Source: Pomphorhynchus laevis (lineage: Eukaryota > Acanthocephala > Palaeacanthocephala > Echinorhynchida > Pomphorhynchidae). Taken from it: a stretch of 64,000 bases of DNA. Numbering within the stretch: position 1 is the first letter of the stretch; every line of letters starts with the position of its first letter. Location of the stretch: contig WNNJ02000854.1 in the NCBI GenBank assembly GCA_012934845.2, forward strand, positions 1 to 64,000, in the 5' to 3' direction. The notes beneath the pieces are model-generated. The model was not told the origin of the DNA, did no database searches, and saw only the letters and a list, made by a program, of their open reading frames with translations. The position numbers and the translations under genes were made by a program. Below are positions 33,831 to 45,865 of the stretch, in pieces.

Positions 33831-34491
33831 TATATGAAAAAAATGAAAAATAAAATTATATATTTTATATATTTATATTTATATATTTCATTTTTTTATA
33901 TAAGGATTTTATTATTAACTATATAAACGATAAAAACTTAAGAAACAAAAACATGCAAAAACAACTTTAAATAGAAGCCGTTCACGACGTGTATTTTGCA
34001 ATCTTCAACTTATACTCACGGCCTCAGGTCCAGAGGGATCTGAGCCCCTCGGCCGCACCAGCGCGCCGCCCTCTGACTGAACCATTCGGGGTCTCTCACA
34101 CACCTAAGAGTTCAGTCAAGGCGAACTATAGTTGGTAATCTCGAGATGAGGAGCTTGAGAAACCTTATTCTTTGTTCTGGTGGACGTCCTCGTGAGAAGA
34201 AGACTAATCCCGAGATAGCCCAAGTACCCCAGAAGCGAACTTGGGTTATCCCATTCAATGACAGATGCTAGGCCCGATTTAGAGCAAACCTAGCTTTCTT
34301 CAGGATACGTTTAAGTCTATCCAGGTCAGCTTTCGCCGACGAATTCACCGTAACGGTGTCCAAATATATTTTACTCAACTCGTGAAGATGGGGAGTGGTT
34401 GATGCCGCAAAATGGAGAAGAGTGCAGAGAGTGCTAGTCTCTTAAGTTTCTTTCTGGTGGTAGGAACGCCATGAAAGACTACCACCTGCGA

Positions 34492-35217
34492 TTAAGAGGT
34501 GTTTAAAATAAGATTAGATGGGGGCAACTGATCTTTTAATCTTAAAAAGAAACGGCTGATGGCAGAGATTACATCTTTGCACAAGCGTCCAGAGAACAAG
34601 AATGTAGTATCATCAGCATATACCACTAAATGTTGATCACGTTTAAAATTCATGAATAGTACAATGGATGCAGCAAGATATAAGATAGGAGAAAGTGGGG
34701 ATCCTTGAGGTACACCCGTAATAGGGTAGAACTGACGCGCATCAGGGTCGTCTTCATAGTAGAACCGCTTGGTGTACAACAATATCTCCACCCTGTTAAC
34801 AATTCTCGCAGGCAACCCGAGGGACCTTAGAGAGGAGATAACGGAGGGAATAGAGATCCGGTCAAATGCAGCTGAAAAATCAAGAAAAACAGCCACATCA
34901 AGCTGATGACTATTATCCTGACAAAACTGATGCACTTCACCAATTGCTGAATGGACCGAGCGCCCTTTGACAAACCCATGAAAACTCGGTGGGATCAAAT
35001 TACGCCTACATAAATGAACGCGGATTTTAGGCGCAAGCGCTTTCTCGTAGATGGATATGAGGGCGTTTAGAATCGAGATGGGCCGCAGATATTTTGGACA
35101 AGTGATTAATCTCTTTTTAGGTAAAAAAACTCGACGGCTGATGTTGATGTCCGCTATGTCAGACGGGGAGGCTAATAGCATTGTGATGGCGACCTCCTTT
35201 CTCTGACTGTATGTCAA
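34492..35217 (-). CDS. LINE-alpha reverse transcriptase fragment
   Basis: 241 codons with RT motifs in order: YLRPISILNALISIYEK, FHGFVKGRSVHSAI, VAVFLDFSAAFDRI, GVPQGSPLSPILY and the catalytic YADDT (at about 34625-34611). The RT copies the LINE RNA at the nicked target. The thumb and C-terminal part downstream (to about 34020) can be followed only with frame changes. Confidence 0.88.
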   Translation of the reverse strand: MTYSQRKEVAITMLLASPSDIADINISRRVFLPKKRLITCPKYLRPISILNALISIYEKALAPKIRVHLCRRNLIPPSFHGFVKGRSVHSAIGEVHQFCQDNSHQLDVAVFLDFSAAFDRISIPSVISSLRSLGLPARIVNRVEILLYTKRFYYEDDPDARQFYPITGVPQGSPLSPILYLAASIVLFMNFKRDQHLVVYADDTTFLFSGRLCKDVISAISRFFLRLKDQLPPSNLILNTS

Positions 35218-35283
35218 AAGCTGACAGACACGAGTGGTAAGTGGTGCGTGGGATTTGGAGGTGCCCAGGAGTGGTCCCAGGAG

Positions 35284-36351
35284 TTAAGGATTACCGTTCT
35301 TACAAAGTGATATAGCTAAACAAGATAGGGCTGGACAAGAGTAGTTTAATAGGAGGGATGATCTTAAGGAGCTTTTCACTATGGTTAAAAGACCTTGAGA
35401 TGAATAGGAGTGAGGGGGTATGTAAGGAGTAAAGTGGGTGTAGATGTGCTTAGGGATAAATCGAGTAATATCCTGGGGGAGACAGATAGACCTTGTATCC
35501 TGAAGGACTATAACATCTGCATCTCTACCAGATAGAAGGCTAAGGGCGGAAGCACCTCTCGAATTCCACTGAAGGATATTCAGTGAAAAAAACACATTTA
35601 TTACTTCCCATTGCGTAAGTGTTACCGAAGCGGACGCCCTCTTAGATTTTGGTGGCTTCTTAATATTGTTGGTCTTACTAGAAGGAGGAGAACGGACCAA
35701 TTCCTTATCCAGCATCCTGTCGTCTTTCTTGTTAGACGAGACAGCTTTCACAAAGCTAGTCGGTTTTGCTGTCACACTCCTGTGTCTCTTTTGGTACGCC
35801 TTAAAGATTTTACACTTTTTTGACCATGTGGGGTGTTCACCACCGCAGTTTGCGCAAAATGGCTTACCTTCACACTTCTCAGGATGTATAGCAGTTGTAC
35901 CACACACGTCGCACTTATGGGGTAGAGAACAGCCAGTGGACCAATGCCCCCACTGATGACAATTGTTGCAGTGAGGGTACGTTAGTGAGTCGGTTTCGAT
36001 GATAGAAAATCTCAAATTATACTCCATGAAAGGATTGCATGTCGAAATCGACAGTTTTAGAGCTTCATCCACTGGGGCATTGCAGAACGCTACGGGAATG
36101 GGGAAGCCTTTAATCCCTTTTATAAAGCGAACGTTAGAGATTTTGTAATCAGTTTCTAGGGCTGATATATCTTCTTCTGAAATGAATGTGGGCATATTAT
36201 TTATCTTTATTGTTGCCAGGATTGGTTTGGAAGCAATTATACCTTGTTCCGAATGCTCTTTTTTAAAGTAGTCGACGTACGACATTGCCAGATCAGGAGT
36301 GCAGAATGAGATTTTAATCTCAGATTCATAATATTTAATTGCATTGAACAA
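35284..36351 (-). CDS. LINE-alpha ORF1 with three zinc knuckles, running into endonuclease
   Basis: 355 codons. Residues 1-125 are the nucleic-acid binding region of ORF1. Three Cys-rich knuckles follow: CNNCHQWGHWSTGC, CDVCGTTAIHPEKC and CANCGGEHPTWSKKC. Then comes a basic linker (KPPKSKRASAS) and, without a stop, the endonuclease start FSLNILQWNSRGASAL...DADVIVLQDTR. In copies 2 and 3 the two parts are not in one frame, so the fusion here is probably secondary or reflects an ORF overlap. ORF1 proteins coat the LINE RNA. Confidence 0.85.
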   Translation of the reverse strand: MFNAIKYYESEIKISFCTPDLAMSYVDYFKKEHSEQGIIASKPILATIKINNMPTFISEEDISALETDYKISNVRFIKGIKGFPIPVAFCNAPVDEALKLSISTCNPFMEYNLRFSIIETDSLTYPHCNNCHQWGHWSTGCSLPHKCDVCGTTAIHPEKCEGKPFCANCGGEHPTWSKKCKIFKAYQKRHRSVTAKPTSFVKAVSSNKKDDRMLDKELVRSPPSSKTNNIKKPPKSKRASASVTLTQWEVINVFFSLNILQWNSRGASALSLLSGRDADVIVLQDTRSICLPQDITRFIPKHIYTHFTPYIPPHSYSSQGLLTIVKSSLRSSLLLNYSCPALSCLAISLCKNGNP

Positions 36352-36599
36352 TATCCTTTTTTAAATCGACCGGCAAAGCCTCTTATAAAAACGTTGAACA
36401 TGTTCTGTCTTTTCAGAGGCACCAAAAGTCTGATATTTACGAGGTTGGATAATTTTGGTACCGGGAGAGTTCTCCCTCTGGAATATATTCAAGAGAAGCA
36501 AAATCTCTATTTACCTCATTTATTGCATTGACAGGAAAAATAGTTTTCATTGAGTTCTTTGAACGCTCCGACATGCTAAATTTACACATTTTTTGCCTC

Positions 36600-38960
36600 A
36601 ATTTTTTTCTAACAGCTCTTTCGATTATATTATATATTTAAAACATTCGTTTCCATGTAGCAGTGCGTGTTTTATTGCGGCATCTTGAGTGCTACGATTG
36701 TGCAATATATCAGATCTCCTATTATTTAGTCTTTCCTCGAACTTTGTAAACAATGCATTGTTCAAGAAAACTACACCTTTATCCTTGCAAGTACATAAAT
36801 ATTTTAATTTGTATTTAAGATTGGTCTGTTGACTGATGTATTCATGACATGTATTCATAACTGGACAAGTTTTACATCTTGGTCGTTTAACGTAGTGTGT
36901 ATATGTATTTGCTTGTGTGCTATTCGATTCTCTACCTTCTAATTTAGAGCGTATAAGTGAGGTTTTATTTTGTTTGAACTTTTAAAATAGATGGTTGGTA
37001 TAAGTCCTTTCACGTTTATTCTATCGTAGAATCTTTTGAACTCTATTTGAAGAAATTTTAAAGTTGGATGATACTCTAGCACAACTATAGCTTTATTCTT
37101 GGCATTATTTGGATTGTTAGTAATAAGCTTAGCATCAAAACATATCCTGGCATTTTGAATTTGCCTTTAGATAATTAATTTGTAGTAGCCTCTGCTTAGA
37201 AGTGATTTAGTCAAATACGATAAGTGCTTTGTTTGGAACAAATTTTTTCGCATATTTTAAATATACGCAAGGCTTCGTTGCATATCATATTTTTCTTCGT
37301 TTTTAAGGGATGACAGCTTAAACTATGCAAAAACATATTGTTTGATGTTAACTTTCTGTTTATCGTTTATAATATTTTCCTTTATTATCTTTACTTATTT
37401 ATACATCTAAGAAAGGAAGGGGGACACATTTATTAACTGTGAAAGTAAGTGGACCGTCATTAAGATGTGCAACAAATATTTATAAGTCATGATCTGATTC
37501 ATTCCATGTCATGACTATATAATGTTACGCCATCCGTATAAGGGTCGTTTATTTGCAGATTCTAGCTTATTTTGCTCGAAATAATCCATGTATATAATGG
37601 CGTACAGCGGTGCCATGGGTGTGCCCGTTGCCGCCTCGTGGATCTGCTTGAAGTATATATCTGCTAATTGAAAACGTTATTTTCAAGAATTATTGTCACA
37701 AATTCTGATATAAACTGTCTTTGCTTATTTGAGAAATTACTGTCTTTCAATTTCTGGTCAATGCAATACACCCACCCCATCTTTATGTGGAATATTAGTG
37801 CATTGAGATGATACATCTAATGTGATTAATCGAGCATTTGTCGGTATTACATGTTTTATGACATTAAAACGTTTAAGAAAATCTTGTGTATTTGAGATAT
37901 GCACTGATACATTTGGTAAAATAGATTTCAATTGTTTGTGAATGTAAGTAGATAATAATTTTGTAGGGCAATTTAGGTTGTCAATAATTGGTCGTCTTTT
38001 CCATGGTATATCGTTCTTGTGGATTTTAGTCTACATAAAATTGATCAAATTGAGATTCGTGACAAAATAATGAATTCATTTTTGTCTATCGATTGTAACG
38101 AAACATGACGTTCCAAATGATCTTTAACGTTTTTGATAGCTATATTCAACAATGATTTTATACCTTTTTCGTAAATACGCGTTTCAAACTGTCTGTTTCC
38201 TTCAGACATGTAATCATGTTTTGCCCAAATTACGGGTTGTTTTGATTTGTCCGCTTTTTTAATGACGATGTTTTGATTATTTTTCAGTTCTTTCAATGCC
38301 GTTTTTAGTTCTATCGATATGTTTGGTTTTGATTGAAAATTTGGTGGAATATGTTCAAATTTTTTAAACATTTCACATCCTAATGAGTTTATACAACTTA
38401 CTTTTAAATTTTCATCTTCCACATTCTGGTAACATTTATTAGCTAACATTTTTATAGTGGGTAATGTGTCATATCTTGAAAATTCTCTAGAACAACTGTT
38501 GAAATCAAGACCTAAGTTTAATGCTGATTTCTGATTATTTGTCAACGAAATATCTGAAACATTAACAAAACTATCTTCCTGAATTAGTCTATTTTTCTTG
38601 GGACGTCTTATTGGATAACATTGTCTATTTGGATGCCATTCTAAATTTAGAAGTTCAGATAGATCTACGTATCTCTTGATAATTCTTAAGCATTCATTTG
38701 CTTTGCGTATCAGAAGTATCATTAATTCACTTTGATCTTCTTCACATCGTAAATCATTAGATATTCGACCATAAAATTTTAAAAGTATGCTGACAAACTG
38801 ATAACTACATTCTCTTTCAACCTTTTTGCATTCGCCATATGTTTTACTTTTACAATTATCCGGATCAGCATTTAGATTAACGGAAAAGGGTTTAGAAACT
38901 CTGAGTCCTTTCGGAATTATTCGATTATCGTGACAATATAGTAAAAATATCATATGTGAT
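36600..38960 (-). mobile_element. PLE family 6, minus copy
   Basis: Minus-strand PLE of a third kind. The N-terminal part is open at 38953-38045 (IPKGLRVSKPFSVNL... IVIKKADKSKQPVIWAKHDYM). RT palm remnants can be read at 38000-37480 (IPWKRRPIIDNLNCPTK, LDVSSQCTNI, GTPMAPLYAIIYMDYFE), with several breaks. The C-terminal nuclease region is at 36910-36625 (RPRCKTCPVMNTC, then CTCKDKGVVFLNN). About 1.1 kb of it (37009-38095) is repeated inverted at 39722-40816. Confidence 0.8.
38045..38953 (-). CDS. PLE family 6 protein, N-terminal half
   Basis: 302 codons covering the PLE N-terminal domain and RT fingers. It begins near the typical IPKGLRV motif (residues 13-19). Two helical, Lys-rich regions follow, then IVIKKADKSKQPVIWAKHDY (residues 227-246), the counterpart of the ADKGGKVVIY motif of family 5. 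The frame ends before the palm. Low similarity to the family 5 PLE shows a separate lineage. Confidence 0.75.
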   Translation of the reverse strand: MIFLLYCHDNRIIPKGLRVSKPFSVNLNADPDNCKSKTYGECKKVERECSYQFVSILLKFYGRISNDLRCEEDQSELMILLIRKANECLRIIKRYVDLSELLNLEWHPNRQCYPIRRPKKNRLIQEDSFVNVSDISLTNNQKSALNLGLDFNSCSREFSRYDTLPTIKMLANKCYQNVEDENLKVSCINSLGCEMFKKFEHIPPNFQSKPNISIELKTALKELKNNQNIVIKKADKSKQPVIWAKHDYMSEGNRQFETRIYEKGIKSLLNIAIKNVKDHLERHVSLQSIDKNEFIILSRISI

Positions 38961-39060
38961 CCAATTTGTCTTAAACTTCACTTTGTCACCAGACAAAGTA
39001 TACACGAATCCGAGTATATATAGTTTATATAGTATATATAGTCTATATAGTTATATATAA

Positions 39061-39200
39061 TACGAATCAAGCATAAACACCAGGCAACATGCTGCCTGGT
39101 GTTTATGCCTCTTCATGAGGAAAACATAGTGATTTATTTATGAGTACACCATTGGGTATCCCAGGGCAGGTGCAACAACAACTTATATTATATATACCCT
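39061..39200 (+). repeat. scrap of tandem family 3
   Basis: 'catgctgcctggtgtttatg' through 'caggtgcaacaacaac' matches the family 3 unit at 12420-12515 in direct orientation. It lies in the loop between the two PLE family 6 arms and lacks the hammerhead part. It shows family 3 is dispersed and not only an array. Confidence 0.75.
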
Positions 39201-39329
39201 AAAACTTACCATAGTTTTGAAATTTAAAATTCAAAAAGAATGTGTAATCGTATTCAAGGAAATCCTAGATGATGGTTTAACCCTAATATAAATAATGCAT
39301 ATTCCAGTATTTGTTTGAAATCCCACTGA

Positions 39330-41000
39330 TTAGACAAAATTATGCTCACAAAGTGAAGTTTAATACACAAACTGGATCACATATGAGATTTTTACCATAT
39401 TATCACAATTTCGAAAAATTCCGAAAGGATTAAAAGTTTCTAAACCCCCTTCCGTTAACCTTAATGCTGAAAAACGCCCCTTATACGAGTGGCGTTACAT
39501 TGATGATATATTCATGATATGGAATGAGTCATATCATGACTTATAAATGTTTGTTGCACATCTTAATGACGGTCCACTTACTTTCACAGTTAATAAATGT
39601 GTCCCCCTTCCTTTCTTAGATGTAGAAATACGTAAAGATAATAAAGGAAAATATTATAAACGATACACAGAAAGTTAACATCAAACAATATGTTTTTGCA
39701 TAGTTATAATGTTCGTTACAATCGATAGACAAAAATGAATTCATTATTTTGTCACGAATCTCAATTTGATCAATTTTATGTAGACTAAAATCCACAAGAA
39801 CGATATACCATGGAAAAGACGACCAATTATTGACAACCTAAATTGCCCTACAAAATTATTATCTACTTACATTCACAAACAATTGAAATCTATTTTACCA
39901 AATGTATCAGTGCATATCTCAAATACACAAGATTTTCTTAAACGTTTTAATGTCATAAAACATGTAATACCGACAAATGCTCGATTAATCACATTAGATG
40001 TATCATCTCAATGCACTAATATTCCACATAAAGATGGGGTGGGTGTATTGCATTGACCAGAAATTGAAAGACAGTAATTTCTCAAATAAGCAAAGACAGT
40101 TTATATCAGAATTTGTGACAATAATTCTTGAAAATAACGTTTTCAATTAGCAGATATATACTTCAAGCAGATCCACGAGGCGGCAACGGGCACACCCATG
40201 GCACCGCTGTACGCCATTATATACATGGATTATTTCGAGCAAAATAAGCTAGAATCTGCAAATAAACGACCCTTATACGGATGGCGTAACATTATATAGT
40301 CATGACATGGAATGAATCAGATCATGACTTATAAATATTTGTTGCACATCTTAATGACGGTCCACTTACTTTCACAGTTAATAAATGTGTCCCCCTTCCT
40401 TTCTTAGATGTATAAATAAGTAAAGATAATAAAGGAAAATATTATAAACGATAAACAGAAAGTTAACATCAAACAATATGTTTTTGCATAGTTTAAGCTG
40501 TCATCCCTTAAAAACGAAGAAAAATATGATATGCAACGAAGCCTTGCGTATATTTAAAATATGCGAAAAAATTTGTTCCAAACAAAGCACTTATCGTATT
40601 TGACTAAATCACTTCTAAGCAGAGGCTACTACAAATTAATTATCTAAAGGCAAATTCAAAATGCCAGGATATGTTTTGATGCTAAGCTTATTACTAACAA
40701 TCCAAATAATGCCAAGAATAAAGCTATAGTTGTGCTAGAGTATCATCCAACTTTAAAATTTCTTCAAATAGAGTTCAAAAGATTCTACGATGGAATAAAC
40801 GTGATTGGAGCAATATGCTAAATGAAGAACACGTTTTTCAATGGAAAGATTTGACCTAAAATTTATAACTTTTAATTCGTATATTTGTGCTGTATTTTAC
40901 TGTCTTCTAAATGTTGAAAAAGGTGAACTAAGCCGAAACGTAAATAAAACAAATCTTGTCTCATCACCCAAGTTTTGAAATAAAAAATTCAAAAAGAATA
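39330..41000 (+). mobile_element. PLE family 6, plus copy
   Basis: Plus-strand remnants of the same PLE. The N-terminus is repeated at 39405-39470 (IPKGLKVSKPP-like). An RT palm piece with YIDDIF lies at about 39490-39680. Then 39722-40816 is the mirror of 37009-38095. The 3' end near 40930 has 'agccgaaacgtaaataaaac', a GAAAC string as at PLE ends. The YIDDIF segment is present only here, so the copies are complementary remains rather than one fold-back. Confidence 0.75.
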
Positions 41001-42515
41001 TATATGACAAACCGACAGCACCGTGATCCTTCATATAGTGATACATTCTATTTTTAGACTTTAGATAAATTATTCATTTAAACCGGTTCTACTATATTGG
41101 AGAATAGCAAAACACAGAACCTGATGTCGCAATAGCCTCTTACTAGCCTTAATTTACTTCAGCTATTTTCTCCTGGCATAGATAAACAGTATTTTGCTAT
41201 TCAAATTGTGTAGCAAATTAAACTGCAGTTTCAAGAATATTCTAAACTACGGAAGAATTAAGACATGCTTTCGCTTACGCCTTAAATGTCTTATGCATAG
41301 CTATTCTTTCTATCCCGTCAAGATCAATCAACTGTTGATACATTATATAAAAAATAAAACAGATGTTCTAGCCTCTGAGAATCTGCTGCAGAAGACATAT
41401 TTCATAAGATACTGAGAAATGATTACTTTCGTACAATTTGGAAATTTCCAACATTTTAAATTTCGTTTTTTTCTTATAAAAATGCAATTAAATTCCACTA
41501 AAGATCTCTGTAATTCGACGCTAAACTACGAGTCGATATTTGTAGTTCAGTTTACTTAGTGATCGATATCTTTTTGATTCCCAAAATTCATACACTACTT
41601 TTCACTTAGACGGTCCCATCACGTAAAACGTGCACGATAAAAGTCGTGCACTTTTTAGATGAATGAACTTACAGCATCGTCAAATTCATAGACTTTTTGG
41701 AAAACATAAAATTTTTTTCTGGCTCGATTACCATCTCAAAACATACATGTATTGTATTACAATACAATAAATGTATTTAGGTGTATTTAAAAGATAAGAA
41801 ACGATGCAATGTAAAATTATTAATATATTTGAAATAGTAAAGTTATATTTTAAATATATAATAAGAACAAAATTTACCGACTATGTAAGCTCTATCTAGT
41901 GCACAATTTCTATCAAGATGAAATATTTGCTAATGTGATGTAAGGACAGCATATAATACGTGCGATATACAAGTGTGTGATAACTGCAATCCAGAACTGG
42001 AATTTGATTGTATTATAATATTTTAGCTACTTGATAAAGAAAAATAGAACAAAGTGAAAACAGTTTGAAAAGAGCCATGTCGAAACTAAGTAATTCACAA
42101 CCAGTGCAAATAAGAAAACAAGCAGATAATATTCTACTTACTCTCTATCATTTGTTATCAATAAGAATGCTTAAGTTCCTTTACAGCTAAATACTTATTT
42201 TCTACTGTAATACTTGACGTGTTACTCTAAAATATAATCTTGTATTTTACTTTTGTAAAAGAACATTCGCTTATAGGCTACACAAAAATAATATTTAGCT
42301 ATGAGCTTCTACAACCAGATTTAAGCTTGTCCTGTATTAGTGATAAACTAAAAAATTTAAGCAAAGGTAAGATAAGGCTCTAGTGATTGACGTGAACAAA
42401 ATATGACTGAAACATTCAAATTTAAAAATGTTGCGCAAATAAAAAATACTTGATCACAAGGATTTTGTTCGTAATGATCAAGGCACTAGAAAAAAATAGA
42501 TACATTGAGACAAAT
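41001..42515. other. no recognised gene
   Basis: AT-rich DNA with short open frames only (for example 41194-41415, with no domain I know). No inverted termini or tandem units are obvious. A small repeat 'atgtattgtattacaatac' sits near 41750. Confidence 0.4.
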
Positions 42516-42566
42516 TTCCAAGCTACCGCGCTTTTGAATACGAAATATAAAATATGAAATATGAAT
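42516..42566. repeat. satellite unit left of the LINE pair
   Basis: 'ccaagctaccgcgcttttga' through 'gaaatatgaat' matches the satellite units at 49632-50250, best at 50075-50122. It ends in AATATGAAATATGAAT (42551-42566), the same 16 bases that start the satellite again at 49616-49631. Confidence 0.75.
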
Positions 42567-45500
42567 GACGTCGATTACAGAAATGTCATCAAATATGTGC
42601 AACAACGGAAAAGCAAATTTGTTGTCGGAGCCATCAAATACTTCCAGTTCTCGTACGATTTCTCTAACAGAAAAAAAGCGCGTTCTGCCTGTTCTTCGAA
42701 TATATCAACGACGTCTAAGGTGATTTATGTTTATCAGGTGATAAAACAATTAAAACCTCTGGAAAAGGAGAAGGAATACAACGTTTTTCTCTGTGAATTT
42801 GTAAATGGTTATAAAAATCGTATATTATTTCACAAAGTAAAAAATCTTTGATGGGGAAATTAAGATCTCATTTGTCTCAGCTGACATTATAGCTTCATAT
42901 CCTGATTACTTTAATAAAAATCACATTGATCAAGCAGAGTTAATCTGCAAACCTATTATTGCCTAAAAATACACAACATGCCCTGGAAGAGGAAGACGGA
43001 AAAGTTCTGATGAACCATTTTGGTGTATTCAATCTTCGCCAGATCCTGGGTAAGGATGGCAACCCTATCCAGTAGGATTCTGTTCATCCTCCATCGACCA
43101 AGCGGAAGTATTATCAAAATCTGCTACTAACCCTTTAATGGGATTTAATTTAAAATTCACAATAGTTGATGATGAGTACACCTACCCCACTGCAGCCGGT
43201 GTCACAAATGGAGGCACTGGGCCTCTAGCTGCAGTATAATGGCTACATGTGGTGTTTGTGGCTCTTCTTTTTGCATGGCACTAACCTCAAGTGACTCCTG
43301 GAAGGCCCCTTCCTGCATCAACTGCGGGGGAGGAGTCATTCGGCTGTGCGCAGAGCATGCCCAAAGTTCAAGGACTACAAAGGAGAATATACACGGCCTT
43401 TAATGATCAAAACGGCCGCCTCCTCAAACGTTGCCGGATCTAAAAGAATGAGTGACTCCGAGATCTCTCCGATGGTAGATCAGAAGATAGAGTCCTCTCA
43501 TAAAAACTCGAGAACTTCATATTAATGGCCGTTGGGGCCGTCAATCCATATCCAATAATCCCAACTTCAGCGGTTATTCCCGCATCAAATAAAAGGGGGG
43601 GGGACTTGGATCATACCGCCCTCCAATCAAGATCGGAAAGCTCTTGAAGAGCAAAAGGGGAAGTGAACATATTGCCCAGGGGAAGTAACCTACGCTGGAT
43701 AACCTTCCTGCACCTGGCTCTGTCTAGGTAGGCAATCCTCCAATCCAACTAATTATCACAATGCAGAGTACTCGTGAGCCTTTTTCACTGAATATCCTTC
43801 AGTGGAATTCTGAAGGTGCTTTTGCCCTTAGACTTCGATATGGTAGAGACGCAGATGTTATAGTTCCTCAGGAGACGCGGTCTATCCGTCTCCCCCAGGA
43901 CATTACTAGATTTATCCCAAAGGATATCTGTTCCCACTTAACTCCGTATATAACCCCACCTCACTCCTCTTCATCTCAAGGACTCTTGACCTTAGTTAAG
44001 TGCTCGTTCAGATCCTCCCTCCAATTAAACTATTCATGTCCATCCATGTTTTGTTTAGTAGTTTCACTCTGTAAGAACGGTAAACGCCTCAGTCTAGCCA
44101 ATGTATACATACGTCCACAGGGAAATCCACAAGAACCGTGACCTATTAGATATTATTATTGACAGCGGCTATGACATGATACTTGGAGACTTCAACGACA
44201 GTACTGTTCATGGATCAACGCAGCACTTCGCATAGCTAGGAACGGTTATCTTATTCACAAACCACCTTCTCCCTCTTTTCTTTGCACATCTACAAATTCA
44301 ATCCTCGACATTTTACTGCTTCACTCGAGGTGGTGCTTAACCTCTCTGTACGGAGCAGTTGCTCCAACAACTGTCCACCTCTTATTATGTACTTCGTTGG
44401 AGAATTGAGGAGGATACGTTGCTGAGAAGGAGGTTTCACTTTGATCCAATCAGAGTAGCCCTCTTTCAGACGGCTATCCGACTCTTTCACCGAATAGGAA
44501 ATGAGAGTCTTACGGAATTTTATACCTACCTCTCTTTGCAAGCTACCACGATTCTTTCGACTACCTATAATAGTGGCATATACAATTCCACTCCGACGAA
44601 ACTCAAGGTCCTAGCTAAATTGCTGAACTTCCCTAATCTCTCTACTTCCGCCAAACAGGCCCTCTCGAATGAATACTGAATCACTAGATATAGGTTCCAG
44701 CTGAGTAGGGATAGGGCGAGTATTGCTCGTCTTAACACTTCTCAGTCTCCTTTTGGAAGATTTTCAAGAAGGAGAAATGGGTTCGTCAAAGGTCGCTCGG
44801 CCCATTCAGCAGTTGGTGAGGTGGAGCAGTTTTGTCGAGAGAATATCCATAGTTTAGTTATGGCTGTTTTCCTTGACTTTTCTGTTGCATTTGACTGCAT
44901 ATTTATTCCCTTTGTAATCTCTTCTCTCAGGTCCCTCGAGTTGCCTGCGAGAATTGCAAACAGGGTGGAGATCCTGCTGTACACCAAGCGATTTTATTAT
45001 GAAGACGACACTGATGCACGTCGGTTCTACCCTATTAGGATTGTGCCTCAAGGATCCTCTCTTTCTCTTATTTTATACCTTGCTGCCTCCATTAAACTAT
45101 TCAAAACATTTAACCGCGAACAACGTCTAGTGGTGTACGCTGATGACACCACATCCCTTCTCTGGACACGTGTAAAGACGTAGTCTCTGACATCAGGCGG
45201 TTCTTCTTAAGATTAAAAGACCAGCTACCCTAATCCAATCTTATTTTAAACTCCGCCAAATCGCAGGCGGTTGTCTTTCATGGCACCCCTGCTATAAAGC
45301 AAAATTTTAAGAGATTAGCACTCTCGGCGCTCTCCTCCATATTTGCATCTGAACCACTCCCCACATTCACTAGTCGAGTAAAATACCTAGGGTTCACCGC
45401 TACGGTGAACTGGTCGGCGAAAGCTAACCTGGATAGACTCAAACGTATCCTGAAGAAAGCTATGTAGGCCCTAAAACGGGCTCAGCATCTGTCATTAAAA

Positions 45501-45865
45501 GGGAAAACCCAAGTGCGCCTTTGGGGAACTTTGACTATCTCAGAATTAGTCTTCTTTTCGCGAAGACGTCCCCCTGAGTAAAGGCTAAGGTTTCTTAAGC
45601 TCCTCGTCTCTCGCTTACCCAGCATTGTTCGCGCCGATTGGATCCTTCGGAAGGGAGTGAAAGATTCCGGGTAGTTCAGTCGGAAGGCGGCGTGTTGGAT
45701 TGGTTGGAGGGCTCAGATTCCCCATGGATTTGAGGGCGTAGAAGAAGAAATAAGACGATGGTAAAGTATCTGACTGACTTATACTGTTTTTTCAATGTCT
45801 TTTTGCATGTTTCTTTTTTTAAAAGAAATGTTATCAGTTGTAGCGGTTATTTAAGAAAATCCTTA
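42567..45865 (+). mobile_element. LINE-alpha copy 2
   Basis: Plus-strand member of the same LINE family, near full length but decayed. ORF1 parts run at 42600-43400 (KEYNVFLCEFVNGYK; then GEIKISF-like at 42855; knuckle remnants at 43190-43380). The endonuclease is at 43790-44230 (FSLNILQWNSEGAFALRL, MILGDFND-like). RT is at 44350-45240 (FVKGRSAHSAVGEV, VFLDFSVAFDCI, IVPQGSSLSLILY, VYADDTT). The C-terminal region and tail follow. Many stops and shifts make it inactive. Copy 3 follows directly, head to tail. Confidence 0.82.

Larger units (their letters stand above)
33880..36620 (-). mobile_element. LINE-alpha copy 1 (Jockey/I group), internally deleted
   Basis: A non-LTR element: ORF1 from an ATG near 36573 (MSERSKNSMKTIFPVNA) with zinc knuckles, then the start of the endonuclease. 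A junction near 35250 follows, then RT (35217-34492) and a decayed C-terminal region and tail to about 33880. Relative to copy 3, about 0.9 kb (the rest of the endonuclease and the RT start) is missing at the junction. There are few breaks in the remaining frames, so it is the youngest of the family here. Confidence 0.85.
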
